Positions 9,424 to 18,749 of a DNA stretch of 64,000 nt are shown one piece after another. The stretch's first letter is position 1. Every line of letters starts with the position of its first letter. The notes below the pieces were generated by a model. The model did not search any database. It was given only the letters and a program-made list of their open reading frames with translations, and had not been told where the DNA came from. Source of the DNA: Maribacter thermophilus (GTDB taxonomy: Bacteria; Bacteroidota; Bacteroidia; Flavobacteriales; Flavobacteriaceae); NCBI RefSeq assembly GCF_001020565.1, contig NZ_LDAS01000001.1:782402-846401 (forward strand), given 5' to 3'. A program made the position numbers and the translations under genes.

Positions 9424-10749
9424 ATGCGTAAACTAGAACTACATTGGAAAATTCTAATAGGAATGCTTTTGGGCATTCTTTTTGGTTTTTTAATGACCCA
9501 AGTATCGTGGGGTCGTGATTTTGTAGGAGATTGGGTCAAACCCTTGGGTAGTATCTTCGTAAAACTACTGAAACTTATCGCCATACCATTGATTCTTGCC
9601 TCGCTGATCAAAGGTATTTCCGATTTAAAGGATATCTCAAAGTTTCGCAACATAGGTTTGCGTACCATCGCCATTTACGTAGCCACTACCGTTATTGCTA
9701 TATTTATAGGACTTATTTTGGTAAATATTCTTAAGCCGGGAGAGGGTATATCGGAAGAGACGATTGCCCAACTGACCGAAGCGTACTCCAATGATAGTGG
9801 GGTGACCTCTAAACTAGAAGAGGCTTCACGACAAAAAGATAGCGGACCGCTTCAGTTTTTAGAGGATATGGTGCCCGATAATGCCTTTAAGGCCTTGGGT
9901 GACAATAGTTTGATGCTGCAGGTCATATTCTTTACCATTTTTATGGGTATTTCAATGCTGTTGATCGGAGAGGAAAGAGCCCGACCCCTAAAGAACTTTT
10001 TTGATTCGATGAACGATGTGGTATTGAAGATGGTAGATCTGATCATGCTTTCCGCTCCTGTGGCCGTTTTTGCCCTTTTGGCCAATGTGGTAGTTTCGTC
10101 GGGTGATTCGGAGCTGTTGATCGCACTTTTAAAATATGCAGGTGTAGTTACGGTCGGTTTGCTGTTGATGATCGTATGTTATAGTCTTTTTGTTGCCGTT
10201 TTTGCACGATACAATCCATGGAAATTCTTAAAAGAAATGAGTCCGGCCCAGCTGTTGGCTTTTTCTACCAGTTCTAGTGCCGCTACGTTGCCGGTGACCA
10301 TGGAGCGTGTAGAGGAGCATATTGGGGTAGATAAGGAGGTGTCCAGTTTCGTGCTTCCTGTAGGGGCCACTATAAATATGGACGGTACCAGTCTTTACCA
10401 AGGGGTCGCGGCGGTGTTTATTGCGCAGGCCCTAAGTTTCGACCTGCCATTGTCGGCCCAGTTGACCATTGTATTAACGGCCTTGTTGGCCTCCATAGGT
10501 TCTGCTGCCGTACCGGGCGCCGGTATGGTAATGTTGGTGATTGTTCTGGAATCTATCGGTTTTCCACAAGATAAATTGGCGATCGGACTCGCTCTGATCT
10601 TTGCGGTAGATAGACCATTGGATATGTTGCGTACCGTGGTAAACGTTACCGGTGATGCCTGTGTGTCTATGATCGTGGCCAAATCGGTCGGAAAGTTGGG
10701 AGAACCCAAGGTGCAGAATTGGGACGACCACTACGACGAGGTAAAATAA
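9424..10749 (+). CDS. Dicarboxylate/amino acid:cation symporter (DAACS/GltP family)
   Basis: A 441-residue inner-membrane transporter that couples uptake of glutamate, aspartate or C4-dicarboxylates to protons or sodium. Eight or so hydrophobic helices are evident. The serine-rich hairpin AFSTSSSAATLPVTM and the cation/substrate motif NMDGTSLYQGVA are the family hallmarks. The ATG at 9424 is preferred to a TTG 21 bases upstream. It lies 61 bases after aroC and may be cotranscribed with it. A terminator overlaps its stop codon. The substrate cannot be read from the sequence. Confidence 0.93.
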   Translation: MRKLELHWKILIGMLLGILFGFLMTQVSWGRDFVGDWVKPLGSIFVKLLKLIAIPLILASLIKGISDLKDISKFRNIGLRTIAIYVATTVIAIFIGLILVNILKPGEGISEETIAQLTEAYSNDSGVTSKLEEASRQKDSGPLQFLEDMVPDNAFKALGDNSLMLQVIFFTIFMGISMLLIGEERARPLKNFFDSMNDVVLKMVDLIMLSAPVAVFALLANVVVSSGDSELLIALLKYAGVVTVGLLLMIVCYSLFVAVFARYNPWKFLKEMSPAQLLAFSTSSSAATLPVTMERVEEHIGVDKEVSSFVLPVGATINMDGTSLYQGVAAVFIAQALSFDLPLSAQLTIVLTALLASIGSAAVPGAGMVMLVIVLESIGFPQDKLAIGLALIFAVDRPLDMLRTVVNVTGDACVSMIVAKSVGKLGEPKVQNWDDHYDEVK

Positions 10750-10778
10750 CGGTGCGAACAACACCGTTTCTTTTTTTT
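10748..10778 (+). terminator. Intrinsic terminator after the symporter gene
   Basis: AACGGTG (10748-10754) pairs with CACCGTT (10762-10768), followed by a long T run. The stem begins within the stop codon of the symporter gene. Confidence 0.8.
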
Positions 10779-10785
10779 ATGGTAA

Positions 10786-11193
10786 TTAATCTAAAAATTT
10801 AGCCTTCAGTTCGGGGGTAGGGATCATACAAGCTTCCTTTTTGCCGTACCATTTGTAACGGTTACGGGCCACAAAATCGTATACGATATCGCGCAAACCT
10901 CGGGGAATCCATTGTAAAATGGAGGATAGGGTCTTGTAACCCTTCAATTGATTGCCGATTTCGAGGGCGGCGTCGGACTTGACGTAGTAAGCCACCCCAG
11001 GTTCTATAAGGATGATGGAATCTACCTGCGAGGTATCGATACCCCGCTCGGAACACAGGCGTTGGCCCACCTCACTTTGCAAGGCCGCATAGCGGAAGGT
11101 GTCTTTATGGTCGCGCTTTATGACAAACTGCACGGCCCCGTTACAGAGGTTGCAGACCCCGTCGAACAAAATGATTTGTTTTGAATTTTCCAC
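10786..11193 (-). CDS. DCC family thiol-disulfide oxidoreductase (DUF393)
   Basis: About 135 residues carrying the family's defining N-terminal DGVCNLCNG (DxxCxxC), a CxxC pair proposed to be redox active. The start is placed at the GTG at 11193, giving MENSKQIILFDG, the usual beginning in Flavobacteria. The frame is open to a TTG at 11265, but that extension is polar and unlike the family. A C-terminal YKWYGKKEAC segment is also typical. The biological role of the family is not firmly known. Confidence 0.85.
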   Translation of the reverse strand: MENSKQIILFDGVCNLCNGAVQFVIKRDHKDTFRYAALQSEVGQRLCSERGIDTSQVDSIILIEPGVAYYVKSDAALEIGNQLKGYKTLSSILQWIPRGLRDIVYDFVARNRYKWYGKKEACMIPTPELKAKFLD

Positions 11194-11300
11194 GGTGTAA
11201 AGATAAGATGATCTAGCATGATGACCTAGGGGGAGGGTTTTAGTGTTGCTATGGGTGTTTATCAAGATAAATGTGGATTATTTAGATCGACTGATTTAGT

Positions 11301-12221
11301 TCAGTGTTGCTCTTCTATTGTCTTGTCCACAACTAATAACATAAGCCCTTCTAGTGTATATCTTCTATAAAATTTCATATATGCCATAAATGAAACGAAA
11401 GAGAGTCCCATTAGTAATAGATTGAGACCTATCATACTCCAATTTATATAGTATGCCGTATTGATTGTTTTAAGACTGATTATTAAATAATACCAGGAAG
11501 ATAAAACAAAAGCAAGGACTAGATTTCTCAAAAAACCATATAAAGCAACATAATTTACCAGTCTAAATTGATGTTTTCTACTGTTTTCAAATACATAATG
11601 ATGAACAATTCTATTAAAATCAATATCCTTTAAGTCACTTTCAATAAAGACCTTGGAATTTGATAGTTTTTTTGAGTTTAATAATAGAAGAACATTTTCT
11701 TTAATTATATCTGTTAGAGCAACATCAAGACCTTTCGAATAAAAATTCTTAAAGTTGAGTAATGTGCCAAACAAGAATTCTATTAAAACCAAAGGAATAA
11801 GTAAAATAAGTAAAAGCCCCCGACCAACATTGCTTAATTTTCTATCTTTGTTGTTGTTTTTTTCTACTTCGTAAAGGAGTTTTGTTTCTTTTGAGCCTTC
11901 AGGTAGACTTTTTTTTATCCAATAAGATTCTTTTGTATATCCTATTATTGTTTTTGAGGGATAACCATATTTCCAATTTCCATATTTTTCTACAGTAATT
12001 GACGATATGAAACTTATCAAATGTCCTAAGGAATAAGAAATGATTATAAAAAAGAATATTTCTTGAAAATCATATTTTGATACAGAAGAAAAAATTCCTT
12101 CTATACTGTTTTTTCCATTTACACTTGTCCAATTTTCAATAATCAAGAAAAGGTAAATGACCGTCGAGCCTGGAATTAAATAACCTAAAAAATCGTATAG
12201 AGAGAAAGGGTTTTGTTTCAT
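11301..12221 (-). CDS. Hypothetical multi-pass membrane protein, unusually AT-rich
   Basis: A 306-residue protein I do not recognise. It opens with SLYDFLGYLIPGS, a hydrophobic turn I associate with uncharacterised Bacteroidota membrane proteins. There are about four or five membrane segments, near residues 12-30, 55-80, 135-160, 230-255 and 265-285, with a basic cytoplasmic loop between the second and third. Base use is far more AT-rich than the flanking core genes and lysine, asparagine and isoleucine dominate, which suggests recent acquisition. I chose the ATG at 12221; the upstream frame is a basic extension. It stands alone, with no related neighbours. Confidence 0.6.
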   Translation of the reverse strand: MKQNPFSLYDFLGYLIPGSTVIYLFLIIENWTSVNGKNSIEGIFSSVSKYDFQEIFFFIIISYSLGHLISFISSITVEKYGNWKYGYPSKTIIGYTKESYWIKKSLPEGSKETKLLYEVEKNNNKDRKLSNVGRGLLLILLIPLVLIEFLFGTLLNFKNFYSKGLDVALTDIIKENVLLLLNSKKLSNSKVFIESDLKDIDFNRIVHHYVFENSRKHQFRLVNYVALYGFLRNLVLAFVLSSWYYLIISLKTINTAYYINWSMIGLNLLLMGLSFVSFMAYMKFYRRYTLEGLMLLVVDKTIEEQH

Positions 12222-12531
12222 ATGGATTCTTTTTATGGGATTATGTCTAACGTTCAAAGATCGAATCGTTTGGTTATCATGGTTATCCGTGCGAAATTCG
12301 AAGAATTTTCCTATTCAATAAATAATATAACCTATTGGTTTTCAACACTTTTATCAACAATTGGTGCCATGACCTTTGAAAATATCCTCATGGTTATTTT
12401 ATGGGAGATTAAGTAATTTATAGGGCTAGCGGAGGATGAAACCAAAAAGCGACTTGGCCCTATTCGCAGATGCGTTTGACCTAGATAATTTGTTTTTTAT
12501 GTAGTGTTCTGTACGGTGTTATTTATAGCGA
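12222..12531. other. Intergenic stretch with no convincing gene
   Basis: A 67-codon open frame on the plus strand (12213-12416) has no recognisable features and starts within the neighbouring gene. A distant pair, ATAGGGC near 12420 and GCCCTAT near 12457, could pair. I see no promoter of the usual form. Confidence 0.4.
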
Positions 12532-13035
12532 TTATTCCAATCCGTACAATACTTGCACCTTTTTAAGGTCTGTTAATGTATTGACTTCATAAAAATAGTC
12601 CAGTTGCCATTTTTGGGTGCGTTCCGCCTGCTTGTTGCTTACAACATCCCATTTCGGATATACCCGAAACGCTCTTTTTCCGTCTTTCCCTGGGGTGGAC
12701 ATGATTCCTTTTTGGATCAGTACCGATTTCGGAAAAACAAACTGCCCCAGTTTGTTATCTTGCTGTACGTTCACGACATAAAACTCTACTTCGTCAGTTG
12801 CTTCAAAGGGGGCAATGATTCCCCTTTCATTTCTTTTCCAAAAGGTCACAAACTGTCCCGCTTTTTTGGGTGTTGTTTTAGCCTTTCTACCCAAAATGCT
12901 GCGTCCGTTCAATTGATAATGGCAGGCCTTGTACTCCCTACTTTCTGCTTCGGTTTCAAAATCGGTCATTGTAAGTGCACATTTGTCGTAAACTGCGGTT
13001 TTTATGTAATTGAGGGTACTATCCATGGTGAGCAT
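12532..13035 (-). CDS. MepB family protein
   Basis: About 167 residues matching the MepB family, named after the third gene of the Staphylococcus mepRAB locus and of unknown biochemical function. The family core is visible: YKACHYQLNGRSILGRKAKTTPKKAGQFVTFWKR in segments around residues 35-67, then the FVFPKSVLIQKGIMS and RAFRVYPKWD blocks. The start may be 13035 or the ATG at 13026, three codons apart. It stands alone between an AT-rich unknown gene and a hydrolase gene on the same strand; nothing like mepA or mepR is nearby. Confidence 0.82.
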   Translation of the reverse strand: MLTMDSTLNYIKTAVYDKCALTMTDFETEAESREYKACHYQLNGRSILGRKAKTTPKKAGQFVTFWKRNERGIIAPFEATDEVEFYVVNVQQDNKLGQFVFPKSVLIQKGIMSTPGKDGKRAFRVYPKWDVVSNKQAERTQKWQLDYFYEVNTLTDLKKVQVLYGLE

Positions 13036-13151
13036 TGATTATGGGGGCACAGGCATCAACCGTAAACAAAACAAATCCGCTTTATGGACAGATGCTACCG
13101 TTGACGAAGTTCGGAGATTTTTTCTAGGACGCCAATGATAGAAAGGTTTGT

Positions 13152-13171
13152 TTGTTGAAGTTTTTCAACAA
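13152..13171. other. Perfect 8-base inverted repeat upstream of the MepB gene
   Basis: TTGTTGAA and TTCAACAA around a four-base loop. There is no T run, so it is not a terminator. It lies about 120 bases upstream of the MepB start and could be an operator, or a weak 3' hairpin for the hydrolase gene that ends at 13253. Confidence 0.3.
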
Positions 13172-13252
13172 TGAAAGCTGTAATCTTTAAAATATATCAA
13201 TCGGTATATTTTGTCCGCGCCAAATAGTTACTTGTATTGTTCTTGGTGGTAT

Positions 13253-14650
13253 TTAGTGCGTCTGTGCCAGTATCCATTGGGTAATTTCCGATAGGGCAAG
13301 GGGAGAAAACGTTTGTTCAATGGTAGCATATTCGTTAGGAGCACCCGTTTCGCATTCTTGAAATAAATGGTTCAGGTTTTCAAATTCCTTTACGGTTACA
13401 TTTTTATTGCCTCCTTTAGTCAGGGCATTTTTTATGGCGCTCAAATTTATATCCGAAGGTACTTGCAGGTCTTTTTCCCCGTTTACCGCTAAAACCGGGC
13501 ATGTTACTTTCTCCAGTACGGTTGCCGGATCATATTTTAAAAAGTATAGCATCCAAGGGCTTGTAATTTGATCTACCTGCATGGCTACATAAGCATCTTC
13601 TGCCGTTCTATTTGTAGTTTCTGTACTCTTTTCATTTTTCATGGCTTCGGTAATCGAATGGGTCAACTCGGTTTTCAACTTATCCATATCATTGGCCGTA
13701 ACGACCATGGTAAAAAGGGTTGCATTGGTTTCCTTCGCTTTTTTAATGTCAGATTCAGAGACCCCATTGGCCCTTGCAATACGCTCTTGTTGCAGCAATA
13801 ACAGTTGGTCGCCCGGTATGCCGGTACCTGCCAACAAGACGATAAAGGCTACGTCTTTTGATCTTGAGGCGACCATAGGGGCAATTATGCCGCCCTCGCT
13901 ATGCCCAACAAGCCCCATATTGTTTTGGTCTATTTCTTTTCTCGTTTTTAAATAGGCAAGGGCACTTTCTACATCGGTGGCAAAATCGGCGGAAGTAGCG
14001 GTCTTAAAATCACCCGTAGATGCTGCGACCCCTCTGTCATCAAACCGTAACACCGCAATGCCGTTTTTGGTGAAATAATCGGAGATGACCAAAAAGGGTT
14101 TGTGTTCCAGTAATTCCTCGTCCCTATTTTGCGGTCCGCTCCCCGAAATTAGCACTACGGCCGGAAAAACACCCTCTTTTTTGGGCAAGGTCAATGTGCC
14201 CGCTAAAGAAATACCTGCTTTTGTATTTTGAAAGGTTACTTCTTCTGAGTGGTAGGGATAGGGCTTTATGGGTTCTTGGGGGCGTTTTACCGCTTCTTTC
14301 TCCACTGCCTTTCTTGATAGGTTCAAAGGAAATTCCTGTCCCATTTGTTTAAAGGTGCCGACAATGACCTCCTCTTTTAAGGTGCCCTGATATTCCATTT
14401 GGATATGGTCTACCGCAAAGGTAAGGGTCGGTTCTTCGAACGTGGTGCGGGTTACGGGAATGCCTTTGGCTCCCTGATCGGGACTGTCCATTGTTGAAGT
14501 ATAGCCGTTGTCGGTCTTTGTAACATTGAAAACAAGTCTTAATTCTATGCCTTGTGCTTTTAAGACACCGTTCCATTGACCGGTAATGTCTTGGGCAGAT
14601 ATATTTAATGTAGCTAAAAATGTGATAAATAATATTATATAGTATTTCAT
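13253..14650 (-). CDS. Secreted alpha/beta hydrolase (serine hydrolase)
   Basis: 465 residues with a signal peptide (1-19, ending at SAQD). Residues 20-115 form a beta-rich N-terminal domain that may help bind substrate. Residues about 130-465 are an alpha/beta hydrolase with oxyanion strand VVLISGSGPQNRD, DDRG, nucleophile elbow GHSEGG and terminal histidine in NLNHLF. This layout is common among Bacteroidota esterases/peptidases annotated as acyl-CoA thioester hydrolase-like or S9-like; the substrate is unknown. It is likely periplasmic and monocistronic. Confidence 0.85.
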   Translation of the reverse strand: MKYYIILFITFLATLNISAQDITGQWNGVLKAQGIELRLVFNVTKTDNGYTSTMDSPDQGAKGIPVTRTTFEEPTLTFAVDHIQMEYQGTLKEEVIVGTFKQMGQEFPLNLSRKAVEKEAVKRPQEPIKPYPYHSEEVTFQNTKAGISLAGTLTLPKKEGVFPAVVLISGSGPQNRDEELLEHKPFLVISDYFTKNGIAVLRFDDRGVAASTGDFKTATSADFATDVESALAYLKTRKEIDQNNMGLVGHSEGGIIAPMVASRSKDVAFIVLLAGTGIPGDQLLLLQQERIARANGVSESDIKKAKETNATLFTMVVTANDMDKLKTELTHSITEAMKNEKSTETTNRTAEDAYVAMQVDQITSPWMLYFLKYDPATVLEKVTCPVLAVNGEKDLQVPSDINLSAIKNALTKGGNKNVTVKEFENLNHLFQECETGAPNEYATIEQTFSPLALSEITQWILAQTH

Positions 14651-14842
14651 ATATAGTTTTAGTTTAAATATTTTACCAACCCAGATTTTGTTGCCGTGGC
14701 CGGTTTGTTGCTTTTAAAATTAAAACATTTTAAGCGTAGTGCTTGCGAAAATTCTTTTTATCCGTTTGTAAATACAAAGGATCCTATATGTACGATGTTG
14801 AGTCCAGTAGTCGTAGCTTCTTACCGATAACGACCACTCTTT

Positions 14843-16591
14843 TTATAATCCATTGAGGAAGCTACTTAGGTCGGTCTCCTTGTTCAGGCCCAGCTTCTTT
14901 TTTAAGCGGTATTTCGATTTTAAGATGCTGTCTGGCAATACGTTCATGGTGGCCGCAATCTCTTTGGTGGTCAGGTTCATGCGCAGAAAGGCGGCCAATC
15001 GGATCTCTTTTTCGGAGATATCGGCCGATAGGGTCTTTAATTTTTGGTCAAAGTCATTGTGCACCTCCGAAAAATAGGTCTTAAAGACCTCCCAGTCCTT
15101 GTCAGAGGCATTTTCTTTCTTTAAGAGCATTACGATACGGCGGAACTCCATTTTAAACTTCTCGGGCGAGTTTTTGATGTTTTCCAGATTTTCCATCAAC
15201 TCTTGTATAAAAGTGTTTTTTTGTACCAGATGCAGGGTCTGGCTAGTAAGTTCCTTCTTTTTATAGGCAATTTCCTGTTTGTAGATCTCTTCCTGCTTTT
15301 CGCGGGCGATCCGGTTCTTTTTGATGCGTTGCTTAAATCCGAAGAAAAGCAACCCTGAAACGGCTACAAAGGTGAACATGCCCCCGGCATAGAGTCCTTT
15401 GGTAAGCGTATTTACTTTGGCCTGTGCATTGAGCGTATTGATCTCTTCGTCTTGCAGGGCAATCTCGGCTTCTTTTTTTTCGGTTTGGTATTTTATCTCC
15501 AGTTCATTGATCTTGTCTGCATTCTCTTTGCTGTAGATAGAATCATGTATAACCTGATGTTTTACTCTGTAATCATAAGCTTCGTTATACCTTTTTAGGG
15601 CAGCATAGGTGTCGGACAGATTTAAATAATGCTGCTGTAAGCTTATTTTGAAATTGTACGTATTGATCAAAGAACCGGCTTTTTTAAAATGAACAAGGGC
15701 CATTTCTGGATTTTTTAATTTCAATTCGGTACGTCCCAAGTTATTATAATTAAAAAGCGTGTTGTTAAAGCTCTTGTTTTCAAGATTGAGTTTGAGGGCT
15801 TTGTTGAAAATTTCTTTTGCCCTTTGAAGACTGTCCATTTCAAACAAAGTGGTTCCTATATTGTTGTATGCATTTCCAAGCTGATGGGGCAAACCATTTT
15901 TAATATAATATTGGATATTTTCATTGAAATATTCCAAAGATTCGGGATACCGATTAAGCCATTGTAAGGCAAGGCCGATATTGGACTTAATTTTCATAAG
16001 GTTTACCGAGTCCTTATTTTCAGCAGCAATTTTTTCGGCTTTTTTGTAATAGGAGAGCGATACATCATAATTTTCAAGAGTGGTATGGTACTGACCCAAG
16101 GCAACAAAACCGGCCATTAACTCTTTCTCGGGCGCATTGTTGCGTTCCTTGATCGCAGTTGACGTAAGGGTTAGTTTTTGGGCCTCTTCAATTTTGCCTT
16201 CATAAAATAGAATGTATGCTTCATTGTTCAATATTCGTGCATAACCTAGTGAATCGGACGCTTTAAGGTAGAATTTCTTTGCATTGCCATAGGCAATTCT
16301 TGCATCCGTATAATTGCCTTTTAAAAATAAAATAATGCCTTTGTCTTTCTGTGAAACAGCAAAGTATTTTGATTTGTTCAAAATGTTTGCAATTTTTTCT
16401 TGTTCGCTTATAAGTCCATGCACCAATAAAGAGTCTGCCCGAACAAACTTCATTATTTCACCACTGATCTTGTCGATTTTTAGACTGTCATGTAGGTTTG
16501 AGAATTGATTCAAGATGCTATCTAAAGTAGCTTGCTCTTGTGCGGTGCAATTTAAAATGGCAAACAAGAAAAGGAAAAGGAGCTTTTTCAT
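14843..16591 (-). CDS. TPR-repeat membrane regulator with C-terminal LuxR-like HTH
   Basis: 582 residues. A signal/anchor (1-18) is followed by periplasmic tetratricopeptide repeats (about 60-345), a transmembrane helix (about 397-417, beginning LYAGGMF), a coiled-coil stretch, and a C-terminal helix-turn-helix (about 525-582, beginning SEKEIRLAAFLRMNLTTKEIA). This one-protein sensor plan is common in Bacteroidota, where TPR input outside the membrane is thought to signal to DNA-binding or protein contact inside. Its start ATG overlaps the TGA of a decayed paralogue fragment just upstream (16588-16691), implying that the two once formed a tandem pair. The target genes are unknown; the cytolysin-like gene at 17038 is divergent and nearest. 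Confidence 0.85.
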   Translation of the reverse strand: MKKLLFLFLFAILNCTAQEQATLDSILNQFSNLHDSLKIDKISGEIMKFVRADSLLVHGLISEQEKIANILNKSKYFAVSQKDKGIILFLKGNYTDARIAYGNAKKFYLKASDSLGYARILNNEAYILFYEGKIEEAQKLTLTSTAIKERNNAPEKELMAGFVALGQYHTTLENYDVSLSYYKKAEKIAAENKDSVNLMKIKSNIGLALQWLNRYPESLEYFNENIQYYIKNGLPHQLGNAYNNIGTTLFEMDSLQRAKEIFNKALKLNLENKSFNNTLFNYNNLGRTELKLKNPEMALVHFKKAGSLINTYNFKISLQQHYLNLSDTYAALKRYNEAYDYRVKHQVIHDSIYSKENADKINELEIKYQTEKKEAEIALQDEEINTLNAQAKVNTLTKGLYAGGMFTFVAVSGLLFFGFKQRIKKNRIAREKQEEIYKQEIAYKKKELTSQTLHLVQKNTFIQELMENLENIKNSPEKFKMEFRRIVMLLKKENASDKDWEVFKTYFSEVHNDFDQKLKTLSADISEKEIRLAAFLRMNLTTKEIAATMNVLPDSILKSKYRLKKKLGLNKETDLSSFLNGL

Positions 16592-16691
16592 AATGTGTTT
16601 AAAAATTGGGTTACATCGGTTTCTTTATCCAGTCCCAATTTTTTTTTGATCGGTATTTGGATTTTAGGATACGGTCGGGTAATACGTTCAT
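16588..16691 (-). pseudogene. Decayed C-terminal HTH fragment of a paralogous TPR-HTH regulator
   Basis: Read on the minus strand from 16691, the sequence gives MNVLPDRILKSKYRSKK. After a one-base slip in a run of nine A it continues KLGLDKETDVTQFLNTL and stops. The intact neighbour ends MNVLPDSILKSKYRLKKK then LGLNKETDLSSFLNGL: about 27 of 34 residues agree. Only the last third of an HTH domain survives, and similarity stops abruptly at Met. A stop lies three codons further upstream. The TGA overlaps the ATG of the intact gene (ATGA). Confidence 0.8.
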
Positions 16692-17037
16692 CGTAAAGAT
16701 TCATAGGAATATAAAGTAAATATTTCTCATAAAATGTTGATTGTTAAAGCAATATACCCATTATTTTCTTTTGTGCCGAGCCGTTATCCACCCTGCAATC
16801 AGGGCTGTCCATATAAAATCTATGTTTTTTAATGGAAATATGGTTTTTAAAAACCGGTAAGACGTTGTATTTGTTGGGTTTTATCGATTAAAAGCACCTT
16901 TTTAAAAAATGTACTGTCCATGTGTTTTTAGGGCGATGTCCATGGTAGCTGTCCATACTTTGTCCATCCCCAAAAATAGGTTTGGGAGGCGTACCTGTCT
17001 AATTTCGATCCTGTTGAACCTTTAAAACCAAACAATT

Positions 17038-18615
17038 ATGAAAGCAACAATGAAAAGAATAGGCATGCTGCCGTTTGTAGCGCTAACACTAATGTGTTTT
17101 GTATTTTTTTCCTGTAGTAAAGATGAAAGCGCAGGAGGCCTTGATTCTGCTAATGGAACAGCTAAAGCAGATATAAATGAAGTGGTGGCCAACCTTTCGT
17201 ACAATCCCGATGAACTTTTGGGTGTAGTGGACACGGGCAGCTCCAATACGGCCCGAACTCCCGGAGAAACCGTTGATTCTCCTCCCGTTGAAGAAAATAA
17301 TGTAACCACAAATTGCTCTACCACTGATTACAATCTTAAGACCAATTACGAGGAAATTGCCATTTTAAAACCCAATGCAGGGGTTATTTGGCCAGGAGCT
17401 TTGGTCAAGATAGATGCGAATTTAAGAAATGGACTTCCGACCCCCGTAGCACCCGATAGGGCTTCTTTGTCCTTTCGAGTAGACCTGCCCGGAATAGGCG
17501 AAAACGGGAATTTTACTGTTGATAATCCGGATTTTAACTCGGTGGACGCAGGAATTGATATTGCCTTGGAATGGTGGAATGCCAATGCCTATCAAGAAGG
17601 TTATGTAAATGAAGCAAGTTCTTTTTCGGATTCCAAGACATCGTACAGCTCCAAACAAGTGAGTATGGACCTTGGCGTAAATATAGAGTGGGCATCTACT
17701 GATTTTAGTTCACAGCTCAGTTACGAAAGCACATCGGTGAATAAAGTGGCCAATATGGTTTACAAACAGGTGTTTTATACCGTTTCCATGGGAACGCCAT
17801 CCAACCCCTCGGCTGTTTTAGGAGATGATGTTTCCGCCTCGGAGATAGAATCCATGTTCAATTCAAGTGCTCCCCCAGGGTACATTAAATCTGTAAGTTA
17901 TGGCAGAATCATTATGTTCAGGTTGGAAACTTCCTATCAAGCAACTGGAACCGAACTGGAAGCGGCCTTGGATTATGCTGCGGGCGAATCGAATAATATT
18001 TCTGTGGATTCAGAAGTTAAGAGCAAAGAGATCTTAGCGAGTTCCAACATTACCACCATTGTAATAGGAGGGAACGCCGAAGTTGCCTCAGAGGCCGTAA
18101 GTGCGAGGAATTTTGGTGACCTATACCCAATTATAAAAGGGGAAAATGCTGTTTATAGTAGGGATAATCCTGGAGCTCCCATTTCGTATACCGTTCGGTT
18201 TTTAAAGGATAATACCCTTGCCAAAATGGGGTATACGGAAGATTATCAAGTGGAAGAATGCATCAGCGAAGGTAAAACCCACAGAACCGTTGATTTTATA
18301 AATGATACAGGACGCACCTTCAAATTTGCCATCTCTTACAACAATGCATTGCCGGGATCGGATGGTTCCGTAACAAAAGCCGATCTCGATGATAATCCAA
18401 GTTTATGGAAAACAAGCAATGTAAGCGGTTCTATCAAGACCATTCAGCCACCAAACGGGGCTTATGATATTACTATTTGGGTACAGGACGAAGATGGCGC
18501 CGATGTATATCAATACGATATTGGTAACAGCACCAGTGATAGTAATAGTTGTCATAGGGCAACCACAGGATTTTTAGGGTGCTGTTTAAAGATAGAACAG
18601 GTAGACTGTTTATAG
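17038..18615 (+). CDS. Cholesterol-dependent-cytolysin-like (thiol-activated cytolysin family) lipoprotein
   Basis: 525 residues. A lipoprotein signal ends at FFSC (Cys26) followed by SKDES, a likely surface-export signal. From about residue 100 the chain follows the cytolysin fold: VIWPGALVKIDANL (117-129, as YPGALL in perfringolysin), FRVDLPG (146-152), two helix-bundle segments that become membrane hairpins (about 203-236 and 305-338) around YKQVFYTVS (242-250), APPGYIKSVSYGR (278-290), TIVIGGNA (340-347) and PISYTVRFLKDN (381-392). Domain 4 (about 405-525) lacks the undecapeptide ECTGLAWEWWR and the Thr-Leu pair; the equivalent stretch reads QDEDGADVYQYD. It ends in a tail with Cys505, 515, 516 and 524. 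It probably forms pores with a non-cholesterol receptor; target and activity are inferred. Confidence 0.85.
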   Translation: MKATMKRIGMLPFVALTLMCFVFFSCSKDESAGGLDSANGTAKADINEVVANLSYNPDELLGVVDTGSSNTARTPGETVDSPPVEENNVTTNCSTTDYNLKTNYEEIAILKPNAGVIWPGALVKIDANLRNGLPTPVAPDRASLSFRVDLPGIGENGNFTVDNPDFNSVDAGIDIALEWWNANAYQEGYVNEASSFSDSKTSYSSKQVSMDLGVNIEWASTDFSSQLSYESTSVNKVANMVYKQVFYTVSMGTPSNPSAVLGDDVSASEIESMFNSSAPPGYIKSVSYGRIIMFRLETSYQATGTELEAALDYAAGESNNISVDSEVKSKEILASSNITTIVIGGNAEVASEAVSARNFGDLYPIIKGENAVYSRDNPGAPISYTVRFLKDNTLAKMGYTEDYQVEECISEGKTHRTVDFINDTGRTFKFAISYNNALPGSDGSVTKADLDDNPSLWKTSNVSGSIKTIQPPNGAYDITIWVQDEDGADVYQYDIGNSTSDSNSCHRATTGFLGCCLKIEQVDCL

Positions 18616-18749
18616 GTCTTTTTATTTCAGGCAGTCGGCCGCTCAAGTGGGGTTCAACCATTTGATGCCGGCTGTTATTATCGTATACGATTTTATATAA
18701 CTACCTGAAAATAAATAATTTTGATTAGGTGAGGTAGGAGAGGGGGACA

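Noticed and set aside
12213-12416. Small plus-strand open frame in the gap beside the AT-rich membrane gene
   Set aside because: It starts inside the neighbouring gene, has no usable ribosome-binding context and no recognisable features.
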